From the NCBI GenBank assembly GCA_958367245.1, contig CATXEA010000024.1:1-48882 (forward strand): a DNA stretch of 48,882 bases, given 5' to 3'. The notes under the pieces are model-generated. The model was not told the origin of the DNA. It did not search any database and saw only the letters and a list, made by a program, of their open reading frames with translations. The position numbers and the translations under genes were made by a program. Of the stretch, positions 15,029 to 23,722 are shown piece by piece. The DNA comes from an uncultured Blautia sp. Its GTDB lineage: Bacteria; Bacillota; Clostridia; Lachnospirales; Lachnospiraceae. Position 1 is the first letter of the stretch, and each line of letters begins with the position of its first letter.

Positions 15029-16033
15029 TTAAGAACGCAGCATTTTCGTCTGTATTGATTGATTGTATAATTGCTTTCTGAAATTTTGGTCCCATTGTCT
15101 TATCAACTTCTTTTTTTGTATATGTCGATATAGCGGTGATTTGTTAATATCCCATTTTCTTGTAAGTGATTTTAACATAGGGAACAGTATTTTCAAAAAT
15201 TTAACCCTATTTTTTGTGGCATCGTAAAGCTGAGAATGCGCAACATAAGAATTATATTCCCATAGGTCAAATAACTGCGCCGCCTGCTTGTCAACATCAG
15301 CAATATATTCAGCATCGTCCATTCGTTCTTCTTTAAGGGCAATTTCCATTAAGGTCATTAACGAAGAATGAATTTCATTGGTGACAGACAAAAGTTTTTC
15401 TTCTATTAATCTTGCTGCTGTTTCCAATTTTCCCTGTGCAATATATATGTTTGCCTGAGCCTGTTCTCTGTCCACAGGACTTTTTTTAGGAAGTGTATTA
15501 AGTATTTCCTGAGCTTGCTCGTAATCTTCTTTCTTCATTAATTTAGAAATCAAACACGATTGAGCTTGTTCTCTGATAGTTATATTTTCACTTTGAGCTG
15601 CACGATAATATAAAGATTCGATTTTTTCTCGATACTTTTCTTTTGACTTATTTTTGTTGCCATGAAGCATTAATGCACCATCTAACAACATGGCTAAGTT
15701 GCCTGCCAATAAATCACAAGCAGGATATTCTTTCAACTTCTCAATGGCAAGCAAATATCCTGTTTCAAAGCCGCTTTTATCTATTGTTTCAGAAACTTCA
15801 TTCATAAACAATGCAACTTCTTTTTCTGACAGATTATCTTGAAAAGATAAAAGCGTATTTAAGTCTGTATCAAGAAGTCGGGCAAGTGTTGGCAATAAAA
15901 CTATGTCAGGATATGAGGTTCCTTTTTCCCACTTGTTTACAGCAGGTGCAGAAACACCAAGGTAATTGGCAACCCATTCTTGAGTAAAGCCTTTCGCTAA
16001 GCGGCGTTCACGAATTATTTCATTTATTTTCAT
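15029..16033 (-). CDS. HTH (XRE/Cro) regulator with helical repeat domain; C-terminus frameshifted
   Basis: A 334-residue frame as read. An N-terminal XRE helix-turn-helix (residues about 5-60; FTQEWVANYLGVSAPAVNKWEKG) is followed by TPR-like helical repeats (about 90-290), as in peptide- or stress-responsive cytoplasmic regulators. The ATG at 16033 follows GGAGGAGGG. At an A7 run (15111-15117) the reading frame appears to have lost one base: in the next frame a natural-looking tail (KKEVDKTMGPKFQ... ending EEIDIGQK) continues to a TAG at 14973-14975, while the present frame gives a basic, unlikely end. The true gene is probably 14973-16033. Its targets are unknown; the neighbouring module C transporter or its own palindromic operator are candidates. 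Confidence 0.82.
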   Translation of the reverse strand: MKINEIIRERRLAKGFTQEWVANYLGVSAPAVNKWEKGTSYPDIVLLPTLARLLDTDLNTLLSFQDNLSEKEVALFMNEVSETIDKSGFETGYLLAIEKLKEYPACDLLAGNLAMLLDGALMLHGNKNKSKEKYREKIESLYYRAAQSENITIREQAQSCLISKLMKKEDYEQAQEILNTLPKKSPVDREQAQANIYIAQGKLETAARLIEEKLLSVTNEIHSSLMTLMEIALKEERMDDAEYIADVDKQAAQLFDLWEYNSYVAHSQLYDATKNRVKFLKILFPMLKSLTRKWDINKSPLYRHIQKKKLIRQWDQNFRKQLYNQSIQTKMLRS

Positions 16034-16075
16034 AATACTATCCCTCCTCCTACACTTTAACTTTTTTGTATCTTT

Positions 16076-16190
16076 ATTTTAGCATTTCTTACTTGTATTT
16101 TCTATTTACCGCTTATTAGTTTTTCAGTCCAAATATTAACCAGTAGTTAAGTTTCTTATCAAATAAACGGCATTCCTGCTTGTCAAGCAG
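16076..16190 (-). promoter_or_regulatory. Promoters and palindromic operator of the HTH gene
   Basis: A perfect palindrome CTGCTTG-T-CAAGCAG (16176-16190) overlaps TTGACA (16181-16186), which is 17 bases from TTTGAT (16158-16163) on the minus strand. A nearer candidate is TAGAAA (16099-16104), 17 bases, TAAAAT (16076-16081). The palindrome is a good candidate site for autoregulation by the dimeric HTH protein. Confidence 0.5.
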
Positions 16191-16352
16191 AAATATCACT
16201 ATGTTTTTACGGATATCTAATTTCATTATTTGCTGTTTCTATTGCACAATTCAATTACTTTTATATGGGTTTCTTGATAACTGTATACAAACCATCTGGA
16301 TTGTAGTATGTAAAAGCACCTGGAGCACGATACCATTGTTATATAGCGAAAG
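16191..16352. other. Intergenic stretch without recognised gene
   Basis: Between the HTH promoter region and the module C terminator there is AT-rich DNA with short frames in several directions. None has a ribosome binding site or recognisable protein sequence. Confidence 0.6.
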
Positions 16353-16385
16353 AAAAATCCGAACAGTTTTTCTGCCCGGATTTTC
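16353..16385 (-). terminator. Terminator of module C
   Basis: AATCCG (16356-16361) pairs with CGGATT (16377-16382) with further CAG/CTG pairing inside, and is followed on the minus strand by a run of T (16353-16357). It lies directly after the permease stop codon at 16390. Confidence 0.75.
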
Positions 16386-16389
16386 CTAT

Positions 16390-18966
16390 TCACTCCATAC
16401 GAAGCCGTTCTACAATGCTTTGTTTTTCCAGATTTTTGAAACACAGGTACGGGATCAACATTGCAAATATCAGCAAGATTGGTGTACAAATCATAAGAGG
16501 AAGCAAGGTGAAATGGAAGGTAGTAAAGCCTCCTTCTACCATTGCTCGGATGCCCACGCCAACTGCCACCGCACTGATCAGATAAGAAGCGGCCAGGGTA
16601 ATCCCTGCATAGTACAGTCCTTCATAAACCAGCATCCGGCAAAGCTGCTTTTTCGTCATGCCGACGCTCTGGATCATGGCAAATTCCCGTCTTCGTGACA
16701 CAATGGCTGTCACCATGGAATTGATGAAGTTCAATACGCCTACCAGTGCAATGATGATGCTGATGGCATTTCCCATGACTGCGGAAGAACGAGTTTCCCT
16801 CTCATACTGCTCTGCCATTGTCTTTCTGGAGGCGACCGGAAGACTGCTGTCTTCATGTTCCGTATAAGCCTCTATCCATTCCTGCATTTCATTTACATGT
16901 GCATCATCTACATTCACAAAAAGTCTCCGCAGAGTATTCTCTGGCCATTGCGCCCGAAATGTATCTGTTGGAAGAATAAAATGCATTTCCATAGATGCAG
17001 GCGCTCCCATTTCCGATGCTCCGTCATCAATGGGCATGAGTGGGTATACCACAGCCATCACTTCATAAGATTTTCCCTCCAGTTCTATGGTGCTTCCCAC
17101 AGATGGCGCCGGAAGGGAAGGATAAACCTCATCCTGCTCTATGGCCGGTCCCACTGCCAGAACGTAGTTTCCACTGGCAAAAGCTTCTGGATCAAAAGTT
17201 CCCTCCATAATATAGGCTTCCTGTGTGACAGCTTCAAGGGGGATACCGTCCATACCAAATATCACAGCGCTCATTTCTCCGGTATCTATTGCTTCGTGAA
17301 ACTCTTCCGCTCCCGATGGGTCGTAGGTACTCCAGTCTGCAAGCATTTCTTCTGTATAAAAACTCTGGAGATTTTTTGTGGTCTGCTCGTCTATCTTCCA
17401 TGTAAACTGTGCAGAATACTGATGGCCTGTGGACTCTACCCCTTCAAAGGATTCCAGGGTTTTCACCAGTGTTTCATTTAAGGTATCGCCTTTTGGATTA
17501 TAACCACCAAAATAATCTTCGCTGGTCACATCCGAAAGTTCGAAATCTGCAATGGTCAGATTTGCCAGATATTTCTCCATATCAAAGGCCGCATTCTTTG
17601 CATAAAAACAGCTTAGAAGTACAAGCCCCAGTGTCAGAGAACATACGACAGTAATCGTTCTCTTTTTATTGCGCCCCAGATTTGCCCATGCCATAGATGC
17701 AAGAGAAGTCTGTTCCTTTTTTCTTTTGTATTTTTTGCTTTTTCCATCTGCATCGTTCATCCGAAGGGCTTCCACAGGAGAAACCTTTCCCGCCAGTCTT
17801 GCCGGACGCAGACAGGAAATCAGCACAGTAAGCCATGCAAAAACAGCCGAGCCGATAAAAATGACCGGGCTTGCCGATACGCGGCTCTCTCCTTCTATAA
17901 TCCCGGTAAAAGCAGGTACCAGTACCATGCCGAGAAGCCATCCAAGAAGCAAACCTGCCGGAATGCCGATAAGACACAAAAGGTTGGACTGTCCGAAAAT
18001 CAGTTTTTTGATCTGTTTTGTGGTCATTCCCAGTGTTTTCAGCTTACCGTAAAACTGTACGTCTGCGGTAACACTGATCTGAAATATATTGTAAATGATC
18101 AGATAGCCTGCAAGAAATACCAGAACCATGCCAAGATACATGTGCAGGGTTTCCTGAATCGCTGTGGCGCCCATCTCCGGGGAATAAGCAAGATTCACAT
18201 GATATTCCAGATCGGTAAGTCCGGTATCCGAAAGCACCTGCTCCATGGTGTTTTCAATCTTTCGGTCATTATGCAGAGTCACCTGAGCCATATGCATTCC
18301 GAATACATTCCCATCCTTTATACTTTCTGCCCCATTTTCCAACATGGTATCCACATAAGCGTTTGATACCCATGCCATGCTGGCATATACCGATTCATTT
18401 CCTTCCCAGAAGCCACTCAGCGTAAAAGTGGAAGAAACCGTTTCTGCTTCCGGATCAGACAGATCCTTTCTCCATTCCAGGGTAACCGTCTCTCCAAGCT
18501 TCGGTTCCACACCAAGACGTTTTAAGGTTAAGGTATCCAGTGCTGCCTCATTCTCCTTCTCCGGCAGATGCCCGGTGGTAGGCATACCAAAAGAATGGGA
18601 TGCATAACTTTCATCTGCCCAGCGGATTTCTACCTGTTTGCCGGAAAGCGCTTTGTTTTCCGCAAGTCCTAAAACCGTGCTTTCCCCCACTTCTTTGACA
18701 TCCGGATGGTTTGCCAGCATTTCTGCCTGTTCTGACGTAATGGATTTGAAAGAAACCTGTGCGTCATATCCTGTCTGACGGAAGGTCATCTCCACCAGAT
18801 TTTCACTCATACTCTGTGCCAGAGTAAATAAGGTGGCAAACATCATCGTAGTCATCAAAATTGCCAGCACCGCCACCAGATTTCTTCCTTTGTTTTTCTG
18901 AAAAAGCCGTTGCTTTAATACACGGACCGGCTCAAATTTTTTTCTGCTTCTTTTCTCTCTGCTCAT
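16390..18966 (-). CDS. Large FtsX-domain ABC permease (module C)
   Basis: An 858-residue permease built as two FtsX halves: N-terminal helix (about 30-52), extracytoplasmic domain, three helices (about 280-395) with the coupling sequence KTLGMTTKQIKKL, a basic cytoplasmic linker (KSKKYKRKKEQ), another helix, a second extracytoplasmic domain and three C-terminal helices with QSVGMTKKQLCRM, ending KQSIVERLRME. The ending matches the module B permease (RRSIVERLRFE), supporting common ancestry. It is paired with the ATPase 21 bases upstream. Unlike modules A, B and D there is no kinase or regulator gene beside it, so regulation must come from elsewhere. The substrate is unknown. Confidence 0.9.
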   Translation of the reverse strand: MSREKRSRKKFEPVRVLKQRLFQKNKGRNLVAVLAILMTTMMFATLFTLAQSMSENLVEMTFRQTGYDAQVSFKSITSEQAEMLANHPDVKEVGESTVLGLAENKALSGKQVEIRWADESYASHSFGMPTTGHLPEKENEAALDTLTLKRLGVEPKLGETVTLEWRKDLSDPEAETVSSTFTLSGFWEGNESVYASMAWVSNAYVDTMLENGAESIKDGNVFGMHMAQVTLHNDRKIENTMEQVLSDTGLTDLEYHVNLAYSPEMGATAIQETLHMYLGMVLVFLAGYLIIYNIFQISVTADVQFYGKLKTLGMTTKQIKKLIFGQSNLLCLIGIPAGLLLGWLLGMVLVPAFTGIIEGESRVSASPVIFIGSAVFAWLTVLISCLRPARLAGKVSPVEALRMNDADGKSKKYKRKKEQTSLASMAWANLGRNKKRTITVVCSLTLGLVLLSCFYAKNAAFDMEKYLANLTIADFELSDVTSEDYFGGYNPKGDTLNETLVKTLESFEGVESTGHQYSAQFTWKIDEQTTKNLQSFYTEEMLADWSTYDPSGAEEFHEAIDTGEMSAVIFGMDGIPLEAVTQEAYIMEGTFDPEAFASGNYVLAVGPAIEQDEVYPSLPAPSVGSTIELEGKSYEVMAVVYPLMPIDDGASEMGAPASMEMHFILPTDTFRAQWPENTLRRLFVNVDDAHVNEMQEWIEAYTEHEDSSLPVASRKTMAEQYERETRSSAVMGNAISIIIALVGVLNFINSMVTAIVSRRREFAMIQSVGMTKKQLCRMLVYEGLYYAGITLAASYLISAVAVGVGIRAMVEGGFTTFHFTLLPLMICTPILLIFAMLIPYLCFKNLEKQSIVERLRME

Positions 18967-18987
18967 ATCTTCTGCCCTTCCTGCTTC

Positions 18988-19656
18988 CTATTCTGCAATC
19001 CTTCCATCCTCAATACGGATAATCCGGTCAGCCATCTGTGCGATCTCCGGATTATGGGTGATCATCACAATGGTCTGATGAAATTCCCGACTGGTCATTT
19101 TCAAAAGCCCGATCACATCATCACTGGTCTTGCTGTCCAGATTTCCCGTAGGCTCATCTGCCAGAATGATCGAAGGCTTGCTTGCCAGCGCCCGGGCAAT
19201 GGCCACTCTCTGCTGCTGCCCGCCGGAAAGGTTATTGGGAAGAGAATCCAGTTTCTTTTCCAGCCCCAGAAGCCGGACTACTTCCATGATAAACTTTTTA
19301 TCCGGTTTTCTTCCGTCCAGCGAGATAGGGAAAATGATATTTTCCCATACGCTTAACACCGGAACCAAATTATAATTCTGGAAAATAAATCCAATCTGTT
19401 TTCTCCGGAAAATCGTTGCCTGCTCACTTCCCAACTTGGCAAGATCCGTAGTCCCAATACGGATGCTTCCCTCTGTAGGCGTATCCAGTCCTCCCAGCAT
19501 ATTTAAAAGTGTGGATTTTCCGGAACCTGAAGTTCCGATGATCGCAGTAAATTTTCCACGCTCGATCTCTAAGTCCACGCCGTCCAACGCCCGTACCTGT
19601 GTTTCGCCTTTTCCATAATATTTTTTTAAGCCTGTGGCTGTTAAGATTGCTTCCAT
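18988..19656 (-). CDS. ABC transporter ATP-binding protein (module C)
   Basis: A 222-residue MacB-type ATPase: Walker A GTSGSGKST (about 40-48), Q-loop GFIFQNYN, signature LSGGQQQR, Walker B ILADEPTGNLDSKTSD, switch His in MITHNPEIAQ. GGGAGGAAAG precedes the ATG. It is nearly the twin of the module B ATPase. First gene of the module C operon; its promoter region carries two identical 8-bp direct repeats 11 bases apart, the signature of control by an OmpR-type regulator although none is encoded in this unit. The regulators of modules B and D are the obvious candidates. Confidence 0.93.
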   Translation of the reverse strand: MEAILTATGLKKYYGKGETQVRALDGVDLEIERGKFTAIIGTSGSGKSTLLNMLGGLDTPTEGSIRIGTTDLAKLGSEQATIFRRKQIGFIFQNYNLVPVLSVWENIIFPISLDGRKPDKKFIMEVVRLLGLEKKLDSLPNNLSGGQQQRVAIARALASKPSIILADEPTGNLDSKTSDDVIGLLKMTSREFHQTIVMITHNPEIAQMADRIIRIEDGRIAE

Positions 19657-19698
19657 CTATCTTTCCTCCCTGTATCCTGTCTTTTTTAGGTTGGTTTT

Positions 19699-19742
19699 AC
19701 TATAACAGACCAATGTCTCAATCAAGGTACAGGAAAGGTACA
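19699..19742 (-). promoter_or_regulatory. Promoter with 11-bp direct repeats (module C)
   Basis: TGTACCTT occurs at 19735-19742 and 19724-19731 on the minus strand, exactly 11 bases apart. It is followed by TTGATT (19720-19725), 15 bases, TATAGT (19699-19704). The short spacer fits an activator-dependent promoter. Confidence 0.6.
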
Positions 19743-19791
19743 TTTTTGTAACTTTCAGGAAAAGAATATGTCTACAGAGAGAAAAAAAGTA

Positions 19792-19821
19792 ATGACATCC
19801 ACTTCGATGCAATGATATAAT
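19792..19821 (+). promoter_or_regulatory. Promoter of the small membrane protein gene
   Basis: ATGACA (19792-19797), 18 bases, TATAAT (19816-19821) on the plus strand, about 30 bases before the start codon. It diverges from the module C promoter. Confidence 0.65.
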
Positions 19822-19852
19822 TATTAAAAATCACGGAAGTGCAGGGAAAAAT

Positions 19853-20308
19853 ATGGATTTCATTATTATATGTTTGTACCTAAGAGCGTTATTTTTTGCC
19901 ATTTTAATCATATGGTTTTTATATCAGGTGCTCAAAAAGAAACGATGGGTTCGTTGGGAAAGAGCTGCGCGGGATATGAAAGACTTTATAAAAAGAAATG
20001 AAAAAAGAATTAATACTATTTCAAAAGTGATTGTAGGGATCTTTTTAATACCTTCGTTTCTTGGAACGACAGTTCCTGCTGTAATAGACCTTCCAAACGT
20101 AATCAATAAGAACTATCTTCAGTCAGAAGGAATCGTAACCTCCTGGGATTACAGTGACGAAGATAAAAATGAAATACGATGCATTGGCATCACAGACAAA
20201 GACGGAAATGAAATATTTGTAACGGTTTACAGCAAGGGAATTCATAAAGGGGACTATTTAAAAGTAAAATATTTACCTGTCAGTAAATACGGAACAATCG
20301 AAGAATGA
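19853..20308 (+). CDS. Small membrane protein with extracytoplasmic beta domain
   Basis: A 151-residue protein of unknown function. Two hydrophobic segments (about 4-24 and 57-76) are separated by a basic cytoplasmic loop, and a C-terminal domain (about 85-151) of alternating strands ends SKGIHKGDYLKVKYLPVSKYGTI. The same block occurs in the protein at 45094-45534 (SKGIDKGDVLTVKYLPHSKYGIL), so the two are paralogues 25 kb apart. The layout resembles DUF3592-like membrane proteins. It has its own promoter and a strong terminator, and is one of few plus-strand genes in this half. The ribosome binding site is weak (AGGG). Confidence 0.7.
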   Translation: MDFIIICLYLRALFFAILIIWFLYQVLKKKRWVRWERAARDMKDFIKRNEKRINTISKVIVGIFLIPSFLGTTVPAVIDLPNVINKNYLQSEGIVTSWDYSDEDKNEIRCIGITDKDGNEIFVTVYSKGIHKGDYLKVKYLPVSKYGTIEE

Positions 20309-20357
20309 TCAGTTCAGGAAAACGCCAGCGTTTTTGCTGCGGTTCTGAAAATTATTT

Positions 20358-20407
20358 CTGGCACGGCAGGCTTTTAGAGCCATACGCCGTGCCAGTTTTC
20401 TTTTTTA
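20358..20407 (+). terminator. Strong intrinsic terminator
   Basis: CTGGCACGGC (20358-20367) pairs perfectly with GCCGTGCCAG (20386-20395), a 10-bp stem with an 18-base loop, followed by TTTTCTTTTTT on the plus strand. It ends the gene at 19853-20308. Confidence 0.9.
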
Positions 20408-20464
20408 AACTGTGAAACGATCAGTCAGCCTATGAACGATGCTGCTGCCTAAATCGTTTCTTCT

Positions 20465-21163
20465 TTATTCATGAATGGTGTAATATTCCAATCCAAAAAT
20501 GCTGTGTTTGATACAGATTTTTCGGATATCCCCGATGGAAGATCTGCCATAAACACTTCTTGAAACAGAAAAGCGCTCTTCTTCTCCCTTCCAGTTGCCA
20601 TACAGATAATAATCCAACGTTTTCCCGGCTGTATTTATCTCTTTGTCCGTTATCGTTATCGTTTCATGTACTGGTCTCGCAAACGTCAATAGATAATTGA
20701 CGGGAAAGGTGATTCCAAAAGAAAGTACAAATACAGCGAACACAACGGAAATCTTGCGCCCCAGTCTTTGTGGCGTTTTTGTTTTAGAAGATTTGATGAA
20801 ATAGGGAATCACAAGCACAACCGTAATACAAACCGCTATCTTCGTATAAACAACAAAACTGCATTCATAGACATTCAAATTAGACAAACATAAGATTAAC
20901 GCGATTCCGGGTCCGACAAATGGAAGCTGAAAGACCAGTCCCTGTACTTTTTTGCTGATTGTATCAAAATACATATAGGGATAAAAGCTAAGATACATGG
21001 CATATGCAGCCAAGGGTATCGCGGTCAGAATAAAAAGCTTTATTTTTCCGCCGATCAAAACAGCGGCAAGATTCGAAAATACAAGAATCCACCCGGCTGT
21101 TTTGATTTTCTTTTCTGTCTCCGTAATGTCTATTCCTTTTTTTCCTCTTACTGATTTTTTCAT
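20465..21163 (-). CDS. Membrane protein, last gene of module D
   Basis: A 232-residue protein with about five hydrophobic segments (approximately 26-55, 58-70, 80-102, 105-122, 137-160) and a C-terminal extracytoplasmic domain (about 165-232) containing YYLYGNWKGEEERFSV and IGDIRKICIKHSIFGLEYY. Domain order and the IGD motif recall the other small membrane proteins with beta domains in this window, though identity is low. GGGGGAA inside the end of the permease gene provides its ribosome binding site, and only 4 bases separate the genes, so it belongs to the module D operon. It might be an accessory subunit or immunity-type protein of the transporter; this is inference. Confidence 0.65.
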   Translation of the reverse strand: MKKSVRGKKGIDITETEKKIKTAGWILVFSNLAAVLIGGKIKLFILTAIPLAAYAMYLSFYPYMYFDTISKKVQGLVFQLPFVGPGIALILCLSNLNVYECSFVVYTKIAVCITVVLVIPYFIKSSKTKTPQRLGRKISVVFAVFVLSFGITFPVNYLLTFARPVHETITITDKEINTAGKTLDYYLYGNWKGEEERFSVSRSVYGRSSIGDIRKICIKHSIFGLEYYTIHE

Positions 21164-21167
21164 CGTT

Positions 21168-23708
21168 TTATTCCCCCTGTCTCATCCGCTCTGTCAGGCT
21201 TCCTTTCGTGAGAAAATGAAGGCAAAGCAACGGTACCGCCGCTGCGAGTATCCCCAGCACTGCGGTAAAGAGCCACAACGGCAGGAAGGAACAGGTATAA
21301 ACCATGCTCCACGACCCCGCAGCTTCTACCACCTTCGGCATCAGAAAACGGTCAAAAAGTATGGTCACAGGAATCAGGATCACAAGCATCAATCCTGCAT
21401 GGAAAATTCCCTCCAGAAGAAGCAGGTTTTGAAGCTGTGCCCGTGTCATACCAAGACTTTCGTATACCGCAAATTCTCCTTTCCGGCTTACGGTTTTGCT
21501 CACCAGCATATTGATAAAATTCATCAGCGCGATCCCAGTGAGCACCAGTCCGATCACCAGATCCGGAAGTACCAGGTTCAGCCGCGCTACGCGGAAGTTT
21601 TCCTGATACTCGCTGCGCCGTACGACGCCGACTCCCCGGTTTAATCCATGCTCGTATTCATCCAGATAAGCTTCAAATTCTTTCTGCTGCCCTTTGTCAA
21701 TATTTACTGCTAACTGACGGTACGCCTGTCCCGGAAACAACTGATCAAAGGCTTTCATCGGGAGGATGTATACAATGTTAAAGGCAGCCTCCAGACTTTC
21801 TGTTCCTCGAAGATAGGTTTCATCGTGCATCACAGAACCCATAACAGTAAACTTCTGTCCCATGAGTTCCACCTCTTCTCCTTCAATGGGCGAGGACAGC
21901 CCCTCGTGATAAGCGCCCCCAACCAGTACAAATTCTCCGGAAGCAAATGCCTTTTCCTCAAAGCTTCCGCTGGTAAACGGAGAATATTCCTGTAGATAAT
22001 CCAGATACACCCCATCCATCCCAATGACCAGACCGGTATACGTTCCTGTTTCTTCCAGCTTTGCCAGTCCGTCCAGCCATTCAGGAAAGGCTTTCTGAGT
22101 TTCCCGCAGGGTCTGTGTCTCATCATAGGGCTGGTCATAAAATGCCGTGATTCGTTCAATCAGTTCTTTCGGAGCTTCCATAGGAACTTCATGGCTTTTC
22201 AGAACACTGACAGAGGCAATCTCCGGACGCCTTTTTAGTTCTTCTACGGTTTTCTCTGTAATACCCTCATTTCTTTCGTTATACTGCTGCTGGGAAAGGT
22301 ATGCAGAACCGTCGCATAAACTGTAATCCCAGGGAAACATGGATGAAAGATAGCGATCTTCTTTGACGCTGATATATCGAATCCACACGGAATTTAAAAG
22401 AAGTACCGCTAATAACAAGGATACCACTGACAAAAGGGTACGCCAGCGGTTTTTTCCCAGCGTCCGAAACGCAAGCTGTGACAGAGTCATACGGCCATCT
22501 GCCTTTTGTTTTCGTTTGGGAAGCCGCGCGTAAACATTGCCTGTCATTTCTGCCGGAGTCTTTCTGGAAAGGCGGAAGGACGGCAAAAGATACGCCAGTA
22601 AAACCGTTGCTGCTGTACACAAAAGCGCTGCTGCAAAGGGCTGCCAGGACAGGAAATACAGAGCCGGATTTTCCTCCATTCCAATAATCACGCGCCCGGT
22701 AATAAAATAATGGAGTACGAATCCGATCAGCCATCCGGGAACCATTCCCAACAGAGAAACCAACATACCCTGTTCCAGCAGCATCTGCCGGATCTGCCGC
22801 GGGGTCATTCCCAGAGATTTCAACTCTGCATAAAACAAATGCTCTCTGTCCGCAGCCACGTGGACAATACTGTAAACCATCAGATATCCGCACAGCACCA
22901 CCAGAAGAGCCGGCATATAATAGGGACGCGCCTGCCGTCCTGCCATTTCCGTACGGGCATCCTGATAAGCCAGATTCGTGGTATAAGTACAGCCTGTCAC
23001 TCCCTGCTGGGAAAGAAGCAGTTCTGCCTGTTCCTCTAAATTTTTCGGCTGATGCAGGTTTACCCCAAGCGTTACATTCGTAGCGTTTTCTTCATCATAG
23101 TCAGGCAGGAGCTTCTTCGCCTCCTCCCTCGTAATCCAGGCGCAGGCTTCCGAAAAATTGGTAGGGCTTGCCCACCATCCGCAGAGGGTAAAGGATGTGG
23201 TATGTTCTTCTCCATTCGGGTCTGTCCAGTCAATGGATACCGGGCTTCCCACCTCGTGGGGTACGCCAAGAGAATCCATGGTAAACTCATCCAGAGCGAT
23301 CTCTCCATTTTTCCGGGGCAGCGTTCCCACAGTGGGAACAGATAACACCGTCTGGGCGTAGGCACGGTCTGTCACCGCCAGCTTAACGCTTCTTTGTCCG
23401 ATTACCGGGTCGGATAACCTTCCGATGGTACTTAAACGAACGGTGCTTTTGATATTGCTGTTCCCGGCAAGGGTGTCCGCCTGTTTTTCCGTGAGCCCTG
23501 TATAGAGAACATGGCTGGTGGAGCCATAAGAATACTGGTAATTCAATAAATAAGCGTCTTCTACGGAAGTTCCCAGCAAAAAAACAAAGGTATAAAGTGC
23601 TGCCACCAGCATCGCCGCGCAGGACAACAGGACATACTTTACAGGATGAAACTTCACATCTCTTCTGACCAGAGTACGGCAGATCTTCAGATTATTATTT
23701 GCAAGCAT
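21168..23708 (-). CDS. Large FtsX-domain ABC permease (module D)
   Basis: An 846-residue two-half FtsX permease: helix at about 27-50, extracytoplasmic domain, three helices (about 270-395) with KSLGMTPRQIRQM, a basic linker (PKRKQKAD), a further helix, a second extracytoplasmic domain, and three C-terminal helices with ESLGMTRAQLQNL, ending GSLTERMRQGE. It follows the module D ATPase by 14 bases with GGGGAGG before its ATG. It is more divergent from the B and C permeases than they are from each other. It presumably handles an antimicrobial peptide or lipid-linked target sensed by the upstream kinase; substrate not deducible. Confidence 0.9.
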   Translation of the reverse strand: MLANNNLKICRTLVRRDVKFHPVKYVLLSCAAMLVAALYTFVFLLGTSVEDAYLLNYQYSYGSTSHVLYTGLTEKQADTLAGNSNIKSTVRLSTIGRLSDPVIGQRSVKLAVTDRAYAQTVLSVPTVGTLPRKNGEIALDEFTMDSLGVPHEVGSPVSIDWTDPNGEEHTTSFTLCGWWASPTNFSEACAWITREEAKKLLPDYDEENATNVTLGVNLHQPKNLEEQAELLLSQQGVTGCTYTTNLAYQDARTEMAGRQARPYYMPALLVVLCGYLMVYSIVHVAADREHLFYAELKSLGMTPRQIRQMLLEQGMLVSLLGMVPGWLIGFVLHYFITGRVIIGMEENPALYFLSWQPFAAALLCTAATVLLAYLLPSFRLSRKTPAEMTGNVYARLPKRKQKADGRMTLSQLAFRTLGKNRWRTLLSVVSLLLAVLLLNSVWIRYISVKEDRYLSSMFPWDYSLCDGSAYLSQQQYNERNEGITEKTVEELKRRPEIASVSVLKSHEVPMEAPKELIERITAFYDQPYDETQTLRETQKAFPEWLDGLAKLEETGTYTGLVIGMDGVYLDYLQEYSPFTSGSFEEKAFASGEFVLVGGAYHEGLSSPIEGEEVELMGQKFTVMGSVMHDETYLRGTESLEAAFNIVYILPMKAFDQLFPGQAYRQLAVNIDKGQQKEFEAYLDEYEHGLNRGVGVVRRSEYQENFRVARLNLVLPDLVIGLVLTGIALMNFINMLVSKTVSRKGEFAVYESLGMTRAQLQNLLLLEGIFHAGLMLVILIPVTILFDRFLMPKVVEAAGSWSMVYTCSFLPLWLFTAVLGILAAAVPLLCLHFLTKGSLTERMRQGE

Positions 23709-23722
23709 ATCTGTCTCCTCCC

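Noticed and set aside
12636..16033. Mobile-element insertion carrying the toxin pair, GNATs and HTH
   Set aside because: No transposase, integrase, terminal repeats or target duplication could be found.
16226..16489. 87-codon frame overlapping the end of module C
   Set aside because: No binding site; the frame crosses a terminator and the permease 3' end; no family resemblance.
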